Source of the DNA: Cellulomonas aerilata
GTDB lineage: Bacteria > Actinomycetota > Actinomycetes > Actinomycetales > Cellulomonadaceae
NCBI RefSeq assembly: GCF_007991755.1
Contig: NZ_BJYY01000018.1
Location: 124,001-188,000, forward strand
DNA length: 64,000 bases
Reading direction: 5' to 3'
Shown piece after piece: positions 34,133 through 43,030 of the stretch. The notes below the pieces were generated by a model that saw only the letters and a program-made list of their open reading frames with translations, was not told where the DNA came from and did not search any database. Numbering within the stretch: position 1 is the first letter of the stretch; every line of letters starts with the position of its first letter. The translations under genes and the position numbers were made by a program.

Positions 34133-34504
34133 ATGTCCCTCGCCATCAGCGCGCGAACGGAGCTCGTGCGCGAGGGACGCCGCTGGGTGACCGCGCAGGC
34201 GGTCCGCTGCGGCGCCTCACCGGCGGCCCTGGCGACGATCACCCTCCTGTCGAGCGAGCTGGTCGCGAACGCGGTGCTCCACGGGCCCGCCGACGGCGCC
34301 ATCGTCGTACGAGCCCGCGCCGCCGGTCCGGTGTTCCGGGTCGAGGTGGACGACGACGGACACGCCTCACCGCGGGTGCGGCACGCTGCCCCGGGCGACG
34401 CGGGGGGTCGCGGCATGTTCCTCGTCGACGCCCGCGCCGCGCGGTGGGGCTGCTACCAGCGCTCCCCGTCCGGGAAGACGGTGTGGTTCGAGGCCCGGAT
34501 GTGA
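34133..34504 (+). CDS. RsbW-like ATP-binding protein (anti-sigma factor or serine kinase)
   Basis: A 123-residue GHKL ATPase of the HATPase_c_2 group. The N box reads LLSSELVANAVLHG (N46, H50) and the G1-like box is VEVDDDGHASP, followed by GGRGMFLVDARAARWG. Actinobacteria have many such single-domain proteins, acting as anti-sigma factors or as kinases for STAS proteins. The ATG at 34133 has GGAG four bases upstream. It lacks an adjacent sigma factor; the STAS gene at 30997-31341 is the nearest likely partner. Confidence 0.85.
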   Translation: MSLAISARTELVREGRRWVTAQAVRCGASPAALATITLLSSELVANAVLHGPADGAIVVRARAAGPVFRVEVDDDGHASPRVRHAAPGDAGGRGMFLVDARAARWGCYQRSPSGKTVWFEARM

Positions 34505-34642
34505 CGACGGCCGGGTCGGCGAGCGATGACTCCCCGACGCGGCACGGGTCTTCCCCGGTGACACCGCGACGAGGTCCGTCCTGCGGTCGCCGCCTCACGG
34601 TGGGCGGCGGGCGGGGACCCGTCACAGCGCGAAGGAGCGGAC

Positions 34643-34927
34643 ATGGCTGCCACCGGGCCCCTGGACATCACCTTCACCGCACGGCTGGGCAAGGTGCGGC
34701 CGGGCGACACGTGGACGTGCGTCCAGCTGCCGGGGTCGGCGGAGGTCTTCGGCACGCGTGGTCTGGTCAAGGTCGCCGGCACCGTGGACGGTCACCCGTT
34801 CACCGGAGCGTTCATGGCGCTGGGCGACGGCACCCACAAGCTCCCGGTGGCAGCCGCCATCCGCAGGGCCGCCGGCAAGGACGACGGCGACGAGGTCGAG
34901 GTGCACCTCACCGAGCGGCTGAGCTGA
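34643..34927 (+). CDS. DUF1905-domain protein
   Basis: A 94-residue protein made of one DUF1905 beta-barrel-like domain: [24 protein letters not shown], then [30 protein letters not shown] and [15 protein letters not shown]. Members of this family are often fused to or found with YdeI-type domains, and their function is unknown. ATG at 34643 with GGAG upstream. Single gene, no obvious operon partner. Confidence 0.85.
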   Translation: MAATGPLDITFTARLGKVRPGDTWTCVQLPGSAEVFGTRGLVKVAGTVDGHPFTGAFMALGDGTHKLPVAAAIRRAAGKDDGDEVEVHLTERLS

Positions 34928-35003
34928 GCACACCACCTCGGCGGCACCTGCCGCCCGTCCCGACCGTCTCGACAGGGAGGCGTGCGGCGCCGACCGGGTC
35001 CGC

Positions 35004-35558
35004 TCAGCCGGGCAGGCGGTCGACGACCAGGTGCAGGCCGGCGGGGCTCCGCATCCCGTAGACGTCACGCAGGGTGGCCACGACGAGGCGGGCGGCGTCC
35101 GCGGCAGTGGCCGGCGGCACCGGGGCGGCGTCGTCCACCCTCTGCCGCAACCGATCAGGCAGACCGTCGGGCGCCGGCCCGTACCACCGGTACATGTGCC
35201 AGTCGTCGAGCTCCTCGGGCGGCTGCCAGCCGAGCGCGAGCAGCCGGCGCTGCTGCTCCTCGTCCCAGGGGTAGCCGCCGTCCACCCCCGGGTCCCCCAC
35301 GGGACCGCTGCACTCGGCGTCGAGGTACTCGTTCTCGCGCGCGAGCTGGACGAGCGGCCGGTCGCGGACCGTGATCCGCTGCCTGCGCAGCCGGCCGAGG
35401 ACTCCGCGGCTCGGCGGGTCCTGCGGGGGCGGACCCGGGGGCGGCTCCGGCGGCTCGAGGGTGACGAACCCTTGTCGGTGCAGGCCGGCGAGGTGACCGA
35501 CGAGCACCGACTCGACCTCGGCCCAGTCGTCGGTGCGCAGGACCTCGTCGATCGTCAC
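35004..35558 (-). CDS. TY-Chap-like (YbjN/T3SS-chaperone-like) protein of the T7SS locus
   Basis: A 184-residue protein. The segment LVQLARENEYLDAECSGP followed by EEQQRRLLALGWQPPEE and WYGP matches the pattern of TY-Chap/YbjN-like peptide-binding proteins that are frequent in actinobacterial T7SS loci. A proline-rich stretch (EPPEPPPGPPPQDPP) lies near residues 35-50. It overlaps the EspG-like gene by four bases (GTGA). Inferred role: chaperone or handler of secreted WXG substrates. Confidence 0.65.
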   Translation of the reverse strand: MTIDEVLRTDDWAEVESVLVGHLAGLHRQGFVTLEPPEPPPGPPPQDPPSRGVLGRLRRQRITVRDRPLVQLARENEYLDAECSGPVGDPGVDGGYPWDEEQQRRLLALGWQPPEELDDWHMYRWYGPAPDGLPDRLRQRVDDAAPVPPATAADAARLVVATLRDVYGMRSPAGLHLVVDRLPG

Positions 35559-36355
35559 GCCCGACCCCCCGGGACGCCGTCGGCACCGGAGGGCGCCGGC
35601 ACGACCGGCGAGACGTCGGAGTCCGGCGCGACCTCGCCGTCGGCCGGCAGGAGCTCCACGAGCATCGACCACACCTCCGTGGAGCGGACCGGTCGCAGAC
35701 CCGAGCGCCCGTCCTCCAGCGCGACGACCTCCGCGAGGCCGTGCGGGGTGGCGAGCACGGAGAACCGGCGACCGGCCGGCTCGCCCGCGGGGTCCACCCA
35801 CAGCGCGGCGAGGCCGTGCAGGCGCACCCGACCGGCGCGCACGTCGTCGACGGCCGCCTCCCAGCCGTCCGGCACGTGGGCGAGCAGCGCGTTGGCCGCG
35901 AACGCCCGCTCCGGACCCACGAGGGCGCCGACCGTGTCCTGCGGGACGTCGAGCACGTCACCGGGGAGCAGCGGGCGCGGCGCGAGCGGCATGAGCCGGG
36001 CGAGCGTGGGGACCACGAGCGAGGGCGGCACGGCGAGGAGGTCGTAGGCGTCCTCCCCCACCTGCGCGGCGAGCGTCGCGGTGTCCGCCGCGGCCCACAC
36101 CCGGTGCAGCTCGGAGCCGGACGGGCGCGTCATCGCGAGCTCGACGTGGACGCCGGCTCGGGACAGGCCCGCGAGCACGGCGACGACGTCGCCGTCGATG
36201 CCGTCCGTGGTGAGGACCCCTGCCGTCCGCAGCGCGGCGACGTCGCCCGCGTGGAGGGAGTCTGGGGCCACCCCCTGTGCGAGGGCGAGGAGGGCCGCCA
36301 GCTCCGCCGTGGAGGCCCGCAGGCGCCCGGTCGGCCGGTCCAGGACCACGCTCAC
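35555..36355 (-). CDS. EspG-like T7SS substrate chaperone candidate
   Basis: A 266-residue soluble protein. Its layout (ELAALLALAQGVAPDSL, GVLTTDGIDGDVVAVLAGLS, a hydrophobic LLAVPPSLVVPTLARLMPLAP and a late RVRLHGLAALWVDPAG) resembles EspG-family proteins, which bind PE/PPE-type substrates before export. The similarity is by pattern only, so the call is tentative. It lies in a run of 4-bp overlapping genes (GTGA at both ends) downstream of eccC and the WXG substrates, which is the expected place for an EspG. Confidence 0.55.
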   Translation of the reverse strand: MSVVLDRPTGRLRASTAELAALLALAQGVAPDSLHAGDVAALRTAGVLTTDGIDGDVVAVLAGLSRAGVHVELAMTRPSGSELHRVWAAADTATLAAQVGEDAYDLLAVPPSLVVPTLARLMPLAPRPLLPGDVLDVPQDTVGALVGPERAFAANALLAHVPDGWEAAVDDVRAGRVRLHGLAALWVDPAGEPAGRRFSVLATPHGLAEVVALEDGRSGLRPVRSTEVWSMLVELLPADGEVAPDSDVSPVVPAPSGADGVPGGRA

Positions 36356-36804
36356 CGCAGGCTCAGGCTCTCGGCGCACGCGCGGAGAACGGGCGCGACG
36401 GCGGGGTAGTCCGCGGTCGCCACGGTGCCGGTGAGGGTGACGCCCTGGTCCGCGAAGATGACCGCCCACTGCTCCATCGTGAGACTGCTCGCGCCGTCGA
36501 CGACGTGGGTGGCCAGCCGCCGCACGCCGTCGGCGCCGGAGAGCGCCACCCGCTCGAGGTCGAGGAGCTGGTAGGCGTCGAGCGTGCCGGCCATGAGCCG
36601 GTCCGACCCCTGCTGCCAGTCGCGCAGGCCGGCGAGGCCCGAGACGTCGTCGACCGTGACGACGAGGTTCGGCCGGACGCCGGACGAGGCCGTCGGCGCG
36701 ACGGCGAGCAGGGCGACCCCGACCGGCGGGCTGTCGAGGACGTCCCAGCCCAGCGGCAGTCCCACGGTCAGCGTCCCGACGGCGAGCGGGACCTCGGCCC
36801 TCAT
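36352..36804 (-). CDS. LpqN/DcrB-like (PsbP-fold) protein of the T7SS locus
   Basis: A 150-residue protein without signal peptide. LPLGWDVLDSPPVGVALLAVAP and the later QWAVIFADQGVTLTGTVATAD plus the closing ACAESLSL follow the LpqN/DcrB-like alpha-beta pattern found next to actinobacterial secretion genes. Function unknown. It overlaps the downstream EspG-like gene (GTGA) and the upstream membrane-protein gene (ATGA), so it is part of the same operon. Confidence 0.6.
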   Translation of the reverse strand: MRAEVPLAVGTLTVGLPLGWDVLDSPPVGVALLAVAPTASSGVRPNLVVTVDDVSGLAGLRDWQQGSDRLMAGTLDAYQLLDLERVALSGADGVRRLATHVVDGASSLTMEQWAVIFADQGVTLTGTVATADYPAVAPVLRACAESLSLR

Positions 36805-37199
36805 CGTGCGCCCTCCCGCTTCCCGGCGCGCCGCCGGCGGCGGTCCTCGCGCCGCTCCCGCACCTCACGCCTCTCCCGCGCGACGACGGGGCGGAGCCAC
36901 GCGGGTAGTGCCCAGGCCGGGGCCGGCAGGAAGAGCGCACCCCAGAAGAACACCGCGGCACCGACGAAGAAGGCGACGACGGCGACGACGGTCAGCGCCA
37001 CCAGGTCGACGGCCCCACCGATCCGCAGCAGGGCGGCCGCCACGAGCATCAGCCCGATCCCGGGCATGCAGAACAGCCAGCCCTGCCGGGAGAACTGCTC
37101 CTGGGCCCACGCCCGTCCACCGCTTCGCCCACGGCGTCGCCGGACGGACGCGGCGAGCACGCCGGCGCCGGCGGCGAGGAGGACGACGTCGAGCAGCAT
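36801..37199 (-). CDS. Small membrane protein of the T7SS locus
   Basis: A 132-residue protein with hydrophobic segments at about residues 2-18, 40-60 and 65-95, and a very basic C-terminus (RERREVRERREDRRRRR). No family recognised. The ATG at 37199 overlaps the upstream stop by one base (TGATG); a GTG at 37220 would add seven residues. The location suggests an accessory membrane component or an immunity-like partner for the glycine-zipper protein encoded just upstream; the latter idea is inference only. Confidence 0.65.
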   Translation of the reverse strand: MLLDVVLLAAGAGVLAASVRRRRGRSGGRAWAQEQFSRQGWLFCMPGIGLMLVAAALLRIGGAVDLVALTVVAVVAFFVGAAVFFWGALFLPAPAWALPAWLRPVVARERREVRERREDRRRRRAGKREGAR

Positions 37200-38434
37200 C
37201 AGTCCCACAGCCCGTCCCACGCGTCGCCGATGGCGTCGCCCGCGCCGGAGGCGGCGTCGCCGAGGAACTCCCCCACGTCCTCCGCGGCGTCGCCGACCAC
37301 CTCACCGGCGTCGCCGGCCACGTCGACGAGCTGGTCCCCGACCCACTCCCCGACGCCGGCGCCGATCGCGCCACCGATGACACCGCCGACGACACCACCC
37401 ACGACGGTGCCGACCGGCCCGGCGAGGCTGCCGATCCCGGCACCGAGCTGCGCGCCGGCCACACCGCCGGCCCACGCCCCCGCGCCGGTCGTGGCGCCCT
37501 TGGTGGCCGCGCGGGTGGTCCGCTCGGCGGTGCCCATGCTCGGGTCGTCGCTGTCCTCCCGCCACTGGCCGACGGCGCTGGTCACGGAGGTGAGGCCGAC
37601 ACCGAGCCGCCCGGTCCACCTGCCCACCGCGTTCCACCGTCCCCGGGGGGCGGTCATGCCCTGCTGTGCCTGGTAGTTCGTCTTCCGGGCCCCGTCCCGG
37701 GCCCGCTCGTACCACGGCCGGCTGCGGAACTCGCCCATGTCCCGGTACCGGCCGCCGATCCCGCCCGGTGCGCCCGCGGGGTGGCGGGGCCGGAAGGTGC
37801 CGTACCGGACCGTGGTGAAGTAGGACGCCGCCCATCCTGCGCCGGACAGACCGCTGCCGAGCGCGAAGGCTCCGAGCCCCCACGGGGACGTCGAGCTGGG
37901 CAGGAAGCCGAGCTTCTCCAGGAGCGTCACGATGATCGGGGCGGCCGTCAGGTCCTTGGTGGCGCTCGTGACGCGCTCGTGGGCGGACTCCTCCCTCGTG
38001 CGCGCCTCCTCGGCGCGCTGCACCAGACCGTTGTAGGCCCGCACCCGGTTCTCGTACGTCCCGTCGTCCTCGGCATCAGCGGCCGGCGCGGTGGGCGGCA
38101 GGATCGACCCGCCCGAGAGGGACAGCCCGGCCGCCGCAGCGTCCGCGCGCAGGCCCGCGAACGAGCTGCGCACGCGCGTCAACGACTCGGCGAAGTCGGT
38201 GAGCTTCTCCCGGAAGCGGGAGGACCGCTCCCGCAGGGTGGCGACCTCGGACCGCAGGCCGGTGAGCTCCGCGGCGAACCTGTCCGAGGCCAGCCCGTCC
38301 CACGCCCCGTCGGCCTGGGCGCGGCCGGCGGTGAGCGCGTCGACCGTGCCCTCGAGGGCGCTCTCGTACGACTGCAGCGAGGCGGCGAGCGAGTGGCACG
38401 CCGACGGATCGCCGTGCACCCGGGTGTCGATCAC
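37199..38434 (-). CDS. WXG-domain protein with C-terminal glycine zipper, probable T7SS effector
   Basis: A 411-residue protein. The N-terminal 110 residues form a helical ESX domain with an exact WXG motif (WDG, residues 45-47, in GAWDGLASDRF). After a middle region with two hydrophobic stretches comes a long Gly-rich zipper (GAQLGAGIGSLAGPVGTVV, GGAIGAGVGEWVGDQ; about residues 325-375), the kind of sequence that inserts into or spans membranes. An acidic Gly/Ala tail ends the protein. GTG start at 38434, GTGA overlap with the EspC-like gene. Likely secreted as a pair with that small protein. Confidence 0.75.
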   Translation of the reverse strand: MIDTRVHGDPSACHSLAASLQSYESALEGTVDALTAGRAQADGAWDGLASDRFAAELTGLRSEVATLRERSSRFREKLTDFAESLTRVRSSFAGLRADAAAAGLSLSGGSILPPTAPAADAEDDGTYENRVRAYNGLVQRAEEARTREESAHERVTSATKDLTAAPIIVTLLEKLGFLPSSTSPWGLGAFALGSGLSGAGWAASYFTTVRYGTFRPRHPAGAPGGIGGRYRDMGEFRSRPWYERARDGARKTNYQAQQGMTAPRGRWNAVGRWTGRLGVGLTSVTSAVGQWREDSDDPSMGTAERTTRAATKGATTGAGAWAGGVAGAQLGAGIGSLAGPVGTVVGGVVGGVIGGAIGAGVGEWVGDQLVDVAGDAGEVVGDAAEDVGEFLGDAASGAGDAIGDAWDGLWD

Positions 38435-38751
38435 CGCGGGCCCACCGGGCCCGCGGACGGCGCAGGGGTGCGGGCGCCGTCGTAGTCGCGCGCCGAGCCC
38501 TCGTCGGTGGCCCGGTACCGGTCCGCGACTCCCTGGAGGTTGTCGGCGAGGGCGTCCAGGGAGGTCGTGGCCTTCTCCAGCTCCTCGCCGAGCCACTTGA
38601 CCGCCTTGGCGATCTCGCCCGACGACCGGCCGGCGTCGACGCGACCGCCGAGCCCGTAGGTGCCGGGGCTGCCGTTGGCATCGGCCCGCGACCGCAGGGT
38701 GCCCGCGACCGAGCGCAGCACCTCCGGATCGACGACGTACCCATCCGTCAT
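38431..38751 (-). CDS. EspC/ESX-type small T7SS substrate
   Basis: A 106-residue helical protein of the EspC/DUF2580-like group (opening GYVVDPEVLRSVAGTL). The C-terminal half carries the T7SS export signal YxxxD (YRATD, residues 79-83) after a helix, and an unstructured Pro-rich tail. EspC-like proteins are exported as heterodimers through EccC. It is the first gene after eccC, 54 bases away, and overlaps the WXG/glycine-zipper gene, its likely partner. Confidence 0.8.
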   Translation of the reverse strand: MTDGYVVDPEVLRSVAGTLRSRADANGSPGTYGLGGRVDAGRSSGEIAKAVKWLGEELEKATTSLDALADNLQGVADRYRATDEGSARDYDGARTPAPSAGPVGPR

Positions 38752-38805
38752 GGGGCCGTGTCTAGCGAACGGCGTCGGCCGCTCGCAAGTCGGCGTGCCG
38801 ACGCC

Positions 38806-41800
38806 TCACCCGACCGGGTCGACCCATGCCGTCTGCACCACCTGGAAGCCGGGGTCGCGCGTGACGAGTCGGCCACGACCGGGGGGCTGGTGCACCGGCC
38901 GGACCGTGCGGAGCAGAGCCCCCTCGCCGGGGTCGCCGCTGAGGACGATCCCGGGCGGGGCGAGGTCGGCGAGGGCGGCGAGGAAGCCGTCGTAGGCGCG
39001 CGTGGACCCCGCCGCGCGGCGTGCCAGCACGACGTGCAGCCCGACGTCCTGCGCCTGGGCGAGCAGCGGCAGGAGCGGTGCCAGCGGGTTGCCCGACGCC
39101 GTGGCCACGAGCTCGTAGTCGTCGACGACGACGAACGCCTCCCGCCCCGACCACCACGACCGCTCCCGCAGCTGCTGGGGCGTGACGTCGGCGCCGGGGA
39201 TGCGGGTGCGGAGGAACTCGGCGAGCTCCTCGAGGTCCGCCGCAGCCTGGCCGGCGTTGGAGCTGAAGGACGCGAGGTACTCCTCGGGCACGAACCCGAG
39301 GTGGGCGCGCCGGTAGTCGACGAGGAAGATCGCCGCCTCGCGAGGCGTGCGGGTGCGCATGACCTCGCTGAGGTAGGTGCGCAGCACCGCGGACTTCCCC
39401 GCGCGGCCGTCGCCGTAGACGAGCAGGTGGGGGTCGGACCGGACGTCGAGGACCACCGGGGCGAGCGCCCGCTCGTCGAGGCCGAGCAGGAGGCCCGACG
39501 TCGTCGCCGGTGCGGCGGCCCGGACGTCCTCGAGCGGGACCCGGCCGGGCAGCAGCCGCAGCTTCGGCCCGGCGGGGCCGTGCCACGCCGCGGCGACCGA
39601 GCTCACGAGGTGGTCGACGCCGGCTCGCAAGGTGCTCGGCTGCGGGCGGGCGTCGATGCGCGGCAGGGCACCGAGGAAGTGCAGTCCCGACGCCACGACC
39701 CCGCGGCCGGGGCGGTCGGTGGGGACGTTGACCGCGACCTTGCGGTCGATCCCGGAGTCGAACGGGTCACCCAGGCGCAGCTCGTACCGGGTGGCAATGA
39801 TGTCCCGCACCGCGGGGCGGTAGTCGGTCCACCGGGTGGCGGAGGTCAGCAGGTGCACGCCGTAGGTCAGCGCCCGCTGCGCGAGCAGCTGCAGCTCGGA
39901 CTCCAGCGCCTCGAAGTCGCTGCGCAACGTGGCCCAGCCGTCGACCACCAGGAAGACGTCGCCGTACCCGTCGTCGACCTCGGCGCGCCGGGACCGGTAG
40001 TTCTCGATGCCGTCGATCCGGTGTCGCCGGAAACCCCGCTCGCGGGCCTCGACGATCCCGGAGACCTCGGCGACGACCCGGCGCACGACGTCGGGCTCGG
40101 CGCGCGTCCCGATCCCCGCGACGTGCGGCAGACCGGACAGGGCGGCGAAGGTGCCGCCACCGAAGTCCAGGACGTAGACCTGGGCCTCCTGCGGCGTGTG
40201 GGTCAGCGCCAGGCCGGTGACGATGCTCCGCAGCAGCGTCGAGCGCCCGCTGTGCGGCCCGCCGACGACGCCGACGTGGCCCCCGGCGCCGGCCAGCCGG
40301 CACACGACGGGCTCGCGGCGCTGCTCCCTGGGGACGTCGACCGTGCCGATCGGGAAGGTCAGCACCCCGTGCTCGCGCCACGCCCGGGAGACGAGCCCGA
40401 GCTCGGGGTCGGCGGCCAGGTCGGGCATGAGCGCGTCGAAGGTGTCCGGCACGTCCAGCGGCGGCAGCCAGACCTCGTGGGCGGCCGGGCCCCGGCCGAC
40501 CATGGCGCGGACGGCCAGGTCGAAGGTGGTCACCTTCTCGGCGCGGGTCCTCGCGGGGCCTGTGGCCGGACCGCCGGCAGGTCCGTGACCGGAGGAGCCG
40601 CCCACGAGCGGGTCGGCGCCGCGGCGGCGGGCGGCACCGTCGTCCGCGGGAGCCACCGCGCCCGCGCCCACGACCGCGCCGGTGGCCACGCCGGTGGCCA
40701 GGAGATCGTCCTCGGCGTGGACCGGCGCGGCCCGGAAGGGCAGGACCTGGACACGTGCGGGGCCGGTGTCGTGGTCGTCGACCGTGCCGCCCCGCGACGG
40801 CGGCGGGCCGGAGACGTACGCCGCCTGGAAGGCCTGCAGCGTGGCCTGGTCCCCCTTGAGGTACCCGCGACCCGGCACCGGCGGCAGCTCGTAGGCGTCG
40901 GTGACGCCCAGGACGGCCCGGGACTCGGCGGCGGAGAAGGTGCGCAGGCCGACCCGGTACGACAGGTGGGACTCCAGTCCGCGCAGCCGGCCCTCGTCCA
41001 GGCGCTGGGAGGAGAGCAGGAGGTGGATGCCGAGCGAGCGGCCCAGTCGACCGATGACGACGAAGAGGTCGGCGAACTCCTGCTTGGCGGCGAGAAGCTC
41101 GGAGAACTCGTCCACCACGACGAGCAGGCTCGGCAGCGGCTCGAAGTCCGCCCCGGCGGCGCGGTCGCGCTCGTAGTCGCGGACCGACTGGTAGTTCCCC
41201 GACCGCCGCAGGATCTCCTGCCGCCGGACCATCTCCCCGCTCAGCGCGTCCTGCATGCGGTCGACGAGCGAGAGCTCCTCGCTGAGGTTGGTGATGACCG
41301 CCGAGACGTGGGGCAGCCCCGCCATCCCGGCGAAGGACGCGCCGCCCTTGAAGTCGACCAGCACGAAGTTCAGGGTCTCGGAGGAGTGCGTCATCGCGAG
41401 GGCGAGGACCAGGGTGCGCAGCAGCTCGGACTTGCCCGAGCCGGTCGCCCCGATGACGAGTCCGTGGGGGCCCATGCCCTGCTGGGCGGACTCCTTGAGG
41501 TCCAGGTAGACCGGGGTGCCGTCGGGCGAGACGCCGATCGGCACCCGCAGGCGGTCACGCTCGGGGCGGGGGCGCCACGCCCGGCGGACGTCGAGGTCGC
41601 GGACGTCACCGAGGCCCAGCAGGTCCGTGAGCTCCTGCGCCTGCCGGACGCCGTCGCCCTCCCCCACCCGGTGGTCGTCCCCGAGCGGCGTGAGCCGCCG
41701 GGCCACCGCCTGGGCGACCGTCACCGACATCGCGTCCGCCTCGCCGCTGACAGGCTCCATCCGGGGCCGCACCGCCGAGACCATCACCTTGTCGTGGTGC

Positions 41801-42879
41801 GGTGACCTCTCCACGTGCAGCCGCAGCCGGGCGGCCTCCGCGAGCTCCCCCCACGCCTCGGGCAGCTCCATGACCGTGATGCCCGCGACCCCCTCGGGCG
41901 GGAGCAGCGGGCTCGTGGCGGGGGCGTGCCCGCCGTCGACGACCAGGAGCAGGTGGGGCAGGCTCGACTCGTCCCCGTACACGAAGCGGCCCCGGTTCGG
42001 CACCTCCGGGGGGAGCAGCGCCAGGAGGTCGTCGACGTCGTCGACGACGAGGCGGGCCGGCCCGGCGGCGTCGACCGCGACCGGGGAGTGCGCGTGCGGC
42101 AGCCACTTGACCCACTCCCACTGCTCGCGCTCCTGCGACCCGGCGACGACCGCGACCAGGAGGTCGGCCGGGGCCGTCGACACCGCGGCCGAGCACACCA
42201 TCGCCCGGGCCAGGGCGCGGACGTCCTCCGCCCCACCGGTGACCTCGATGCGGGCGAAGCCGCGCAGCAGGACGGTCGAGGGCAGGTCGGGCTGGACGCG
42301 GTGGGTCTTGAGCAGCCGGTGCAGGGCCGACGCGGTGACCGGGTCGAGGGTGTCCATCGCGTCGGTGTCCGGCGGGACGAGCTCGGTGGCGAGCTGCTGC
42401 GGACCGGTGCCGTAGCGCACGAGCAGGAAGTTCGGGTCCTCCGGCTCGTGCGTCCACACCCGCGCCGGCTCGGCGGCCACGAAGGGCAGCGCGTGCGGGG
42501 CGGGGAACCGCCACGTGAGGGCCTGGCGCTGCTGGGCGGCGGCACGGCGAGCCTGCTCGCGGACCTTGCCGAGGTAGCGGAGGTAGGAGCGGCGGTTGTC
42601 CGTCACGCGTGCGCGGCGCATCGCGACGTTGCGCCAGAGGGTCACGCCGACGAACCCCGCCATCGTGACGAAGAACAGCCCGCCGGCGATGAGGCCCAGC
42701 GGCCCCGGGTTCGCGACGGCGACGAAGACGACGCTGCCGAGGCCACCCAGCATGGGGAGCAGCATCATGAGGGAGCCGCCGAGGCCTTCGCCCTGGTAGA
42801 GCTCGGGCGGCGGGTCGAGCTCGATGCGGCCGGTGGGCAGCTGCGGCGGCCGCAGCTGCTCGTCGGTCCCGTGCGCCAT
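38806..42879 (-). CDS. eccC: Type VII secretion ATPase EccC (fused EccCa-EccCb)
   Basis: A 1357-residue FtsK/SpoIIIE-type motor that recognises substrates and drives export. Two transmembrane helices lie at about residues 36-82. Three ATPase domains follow: Walker A IGATGSGKS (about 475) with Walker B VVVDEFSEL; VGGPHSGRST (about 872), where the invariant Lys is Arg; and YGDGRAGKS (about 1153) with VVVDDYEL. Fusion of Ca and Cb in one chain is usual outside mycobacterial ESX-1. The ATG at 42879 has GGGGAG upstream. Divergent from an EccD-like gene. Confidence 0.95.
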   Translation of the reverse strand: MAHGTDEQLRPPQLPTGRIELDPPPELYQGEGLGGSLMMLLPMLGGLGSVVFVAVANPGPLGLIAGGLFFVTMAGFVGVTLWRNVAMRRARVTDNRRSYLRYLGKVREQARRAAAQQRQALTWRFPAPHALPFVAAEPARVWTHEPEDPNFLLVRYGTGPQQLATELVPPDTDAMDTLDPVTASALHRLLKTHRVQPDLPSTVLLRGFARIEVTGGAEDVRALARAMVCSAAVSTAPADLLVAVVAGSQEREQWEWVKWLPHAHSPVAVDAAGPARLVVDDVDDLLALLPPEVPNRGRFVYGDESSLPHLLLVVDGGHAPATSPLLPPEGVAGITVMELPEAWGELAEAARLRLHVERSPHHDKVMVSAVRPRMEPVSGEADAMSVTVAQAVARRLTPLGDDHRVGEGDGVRQAQELTDLLGLGDVRDLDVRRAWRPRPERDRLRVPIGVSPDGTPVYLDLKESAQQGMGPHGLVIGATGSGKSELLRTLVLALAMTHSSETLNFVLVDFKGGASFAGMAGLPHVSAVITNLSEELSLVDRMQDALSGEMVRRQEILRRSGNYQSVRDYERDRAAGADFEPLPSLLVVVDEFSELLAAKQEFADLFVVIGRLGRSLGIHLLLSSQRLDEGRLRGLESHLSYRVGLRTFSAAESRAVLGVTDAYELPPVPGRGYLKGDQATLQAFQAAYVSGPPPSRGGTVDDHDTGPARVQVLPFRAAPVHAEDDLLATGVATGAVVGAGAVAPADDGAARRRGADPLVGGSSGHGPAGGPATGPARTRAEKVTTFDLAVRAMVGRGPAAHEVWLPPLDVPDTFDALMPDLAADPELGLVSRAWREHGVLTFPIGTVDVPREQRREPVVCRLAGAGGHVGVVGGPHSGRSTLLRSIVTGLALTHTPQEAQVYVLDFGGGTFAALSGLPHVAGIGTRAEPDVVRRVVAEVSGIVEARERGFRRHRIDGIENYRSRRAEVDDGYGDVFLVVDGWATLRSDFEALESELQLLAQRALTYGVHLLTSATRWTDYRPAVRDIIATRYELRLGDPFDSGIDRKVAVNVPTDRPGRGVVASGLHFLGALPRIDARPQPSTLRAGVDHLVSSVAAAWHGPAGPKLRLLPGRVPLEDVRAAAPATTSGLLLGLDERALAPVVLDVRSDPHLLVYGDGRAGKSAVLRTYLSEVMRTRTPREAAIFLVDYRRAHLGFVPEEYLASFSSNAGQAAADLEELAEFLRTRIPGADVTPQQLRERSWWSGREAFVVVDDYELVATASGNPLAPLLPLLAQAQDVGLHVVLARRAAGSTRAYDGFLAALADLAPPGIVLSGDPGEGALLRTVRPVHQPPGRGRLVTRDPGFQVVQTAWVDPVG

Positions 42880-43030
42880 CCGCTCCCCCGCCTCTGCCCG
42901 GGGCGCTGCGCTCCGGCGGCCCTCAATATAGGCGCGGGCGGTCGTGGGCGAGCCGCGGCACCGGAGGGGTCACCCGGGGGGGGGCGTCGCCCGTCCGGCC
43001 ACTAGGGTGTGCGCGGGTGGAGGGGGTGTC

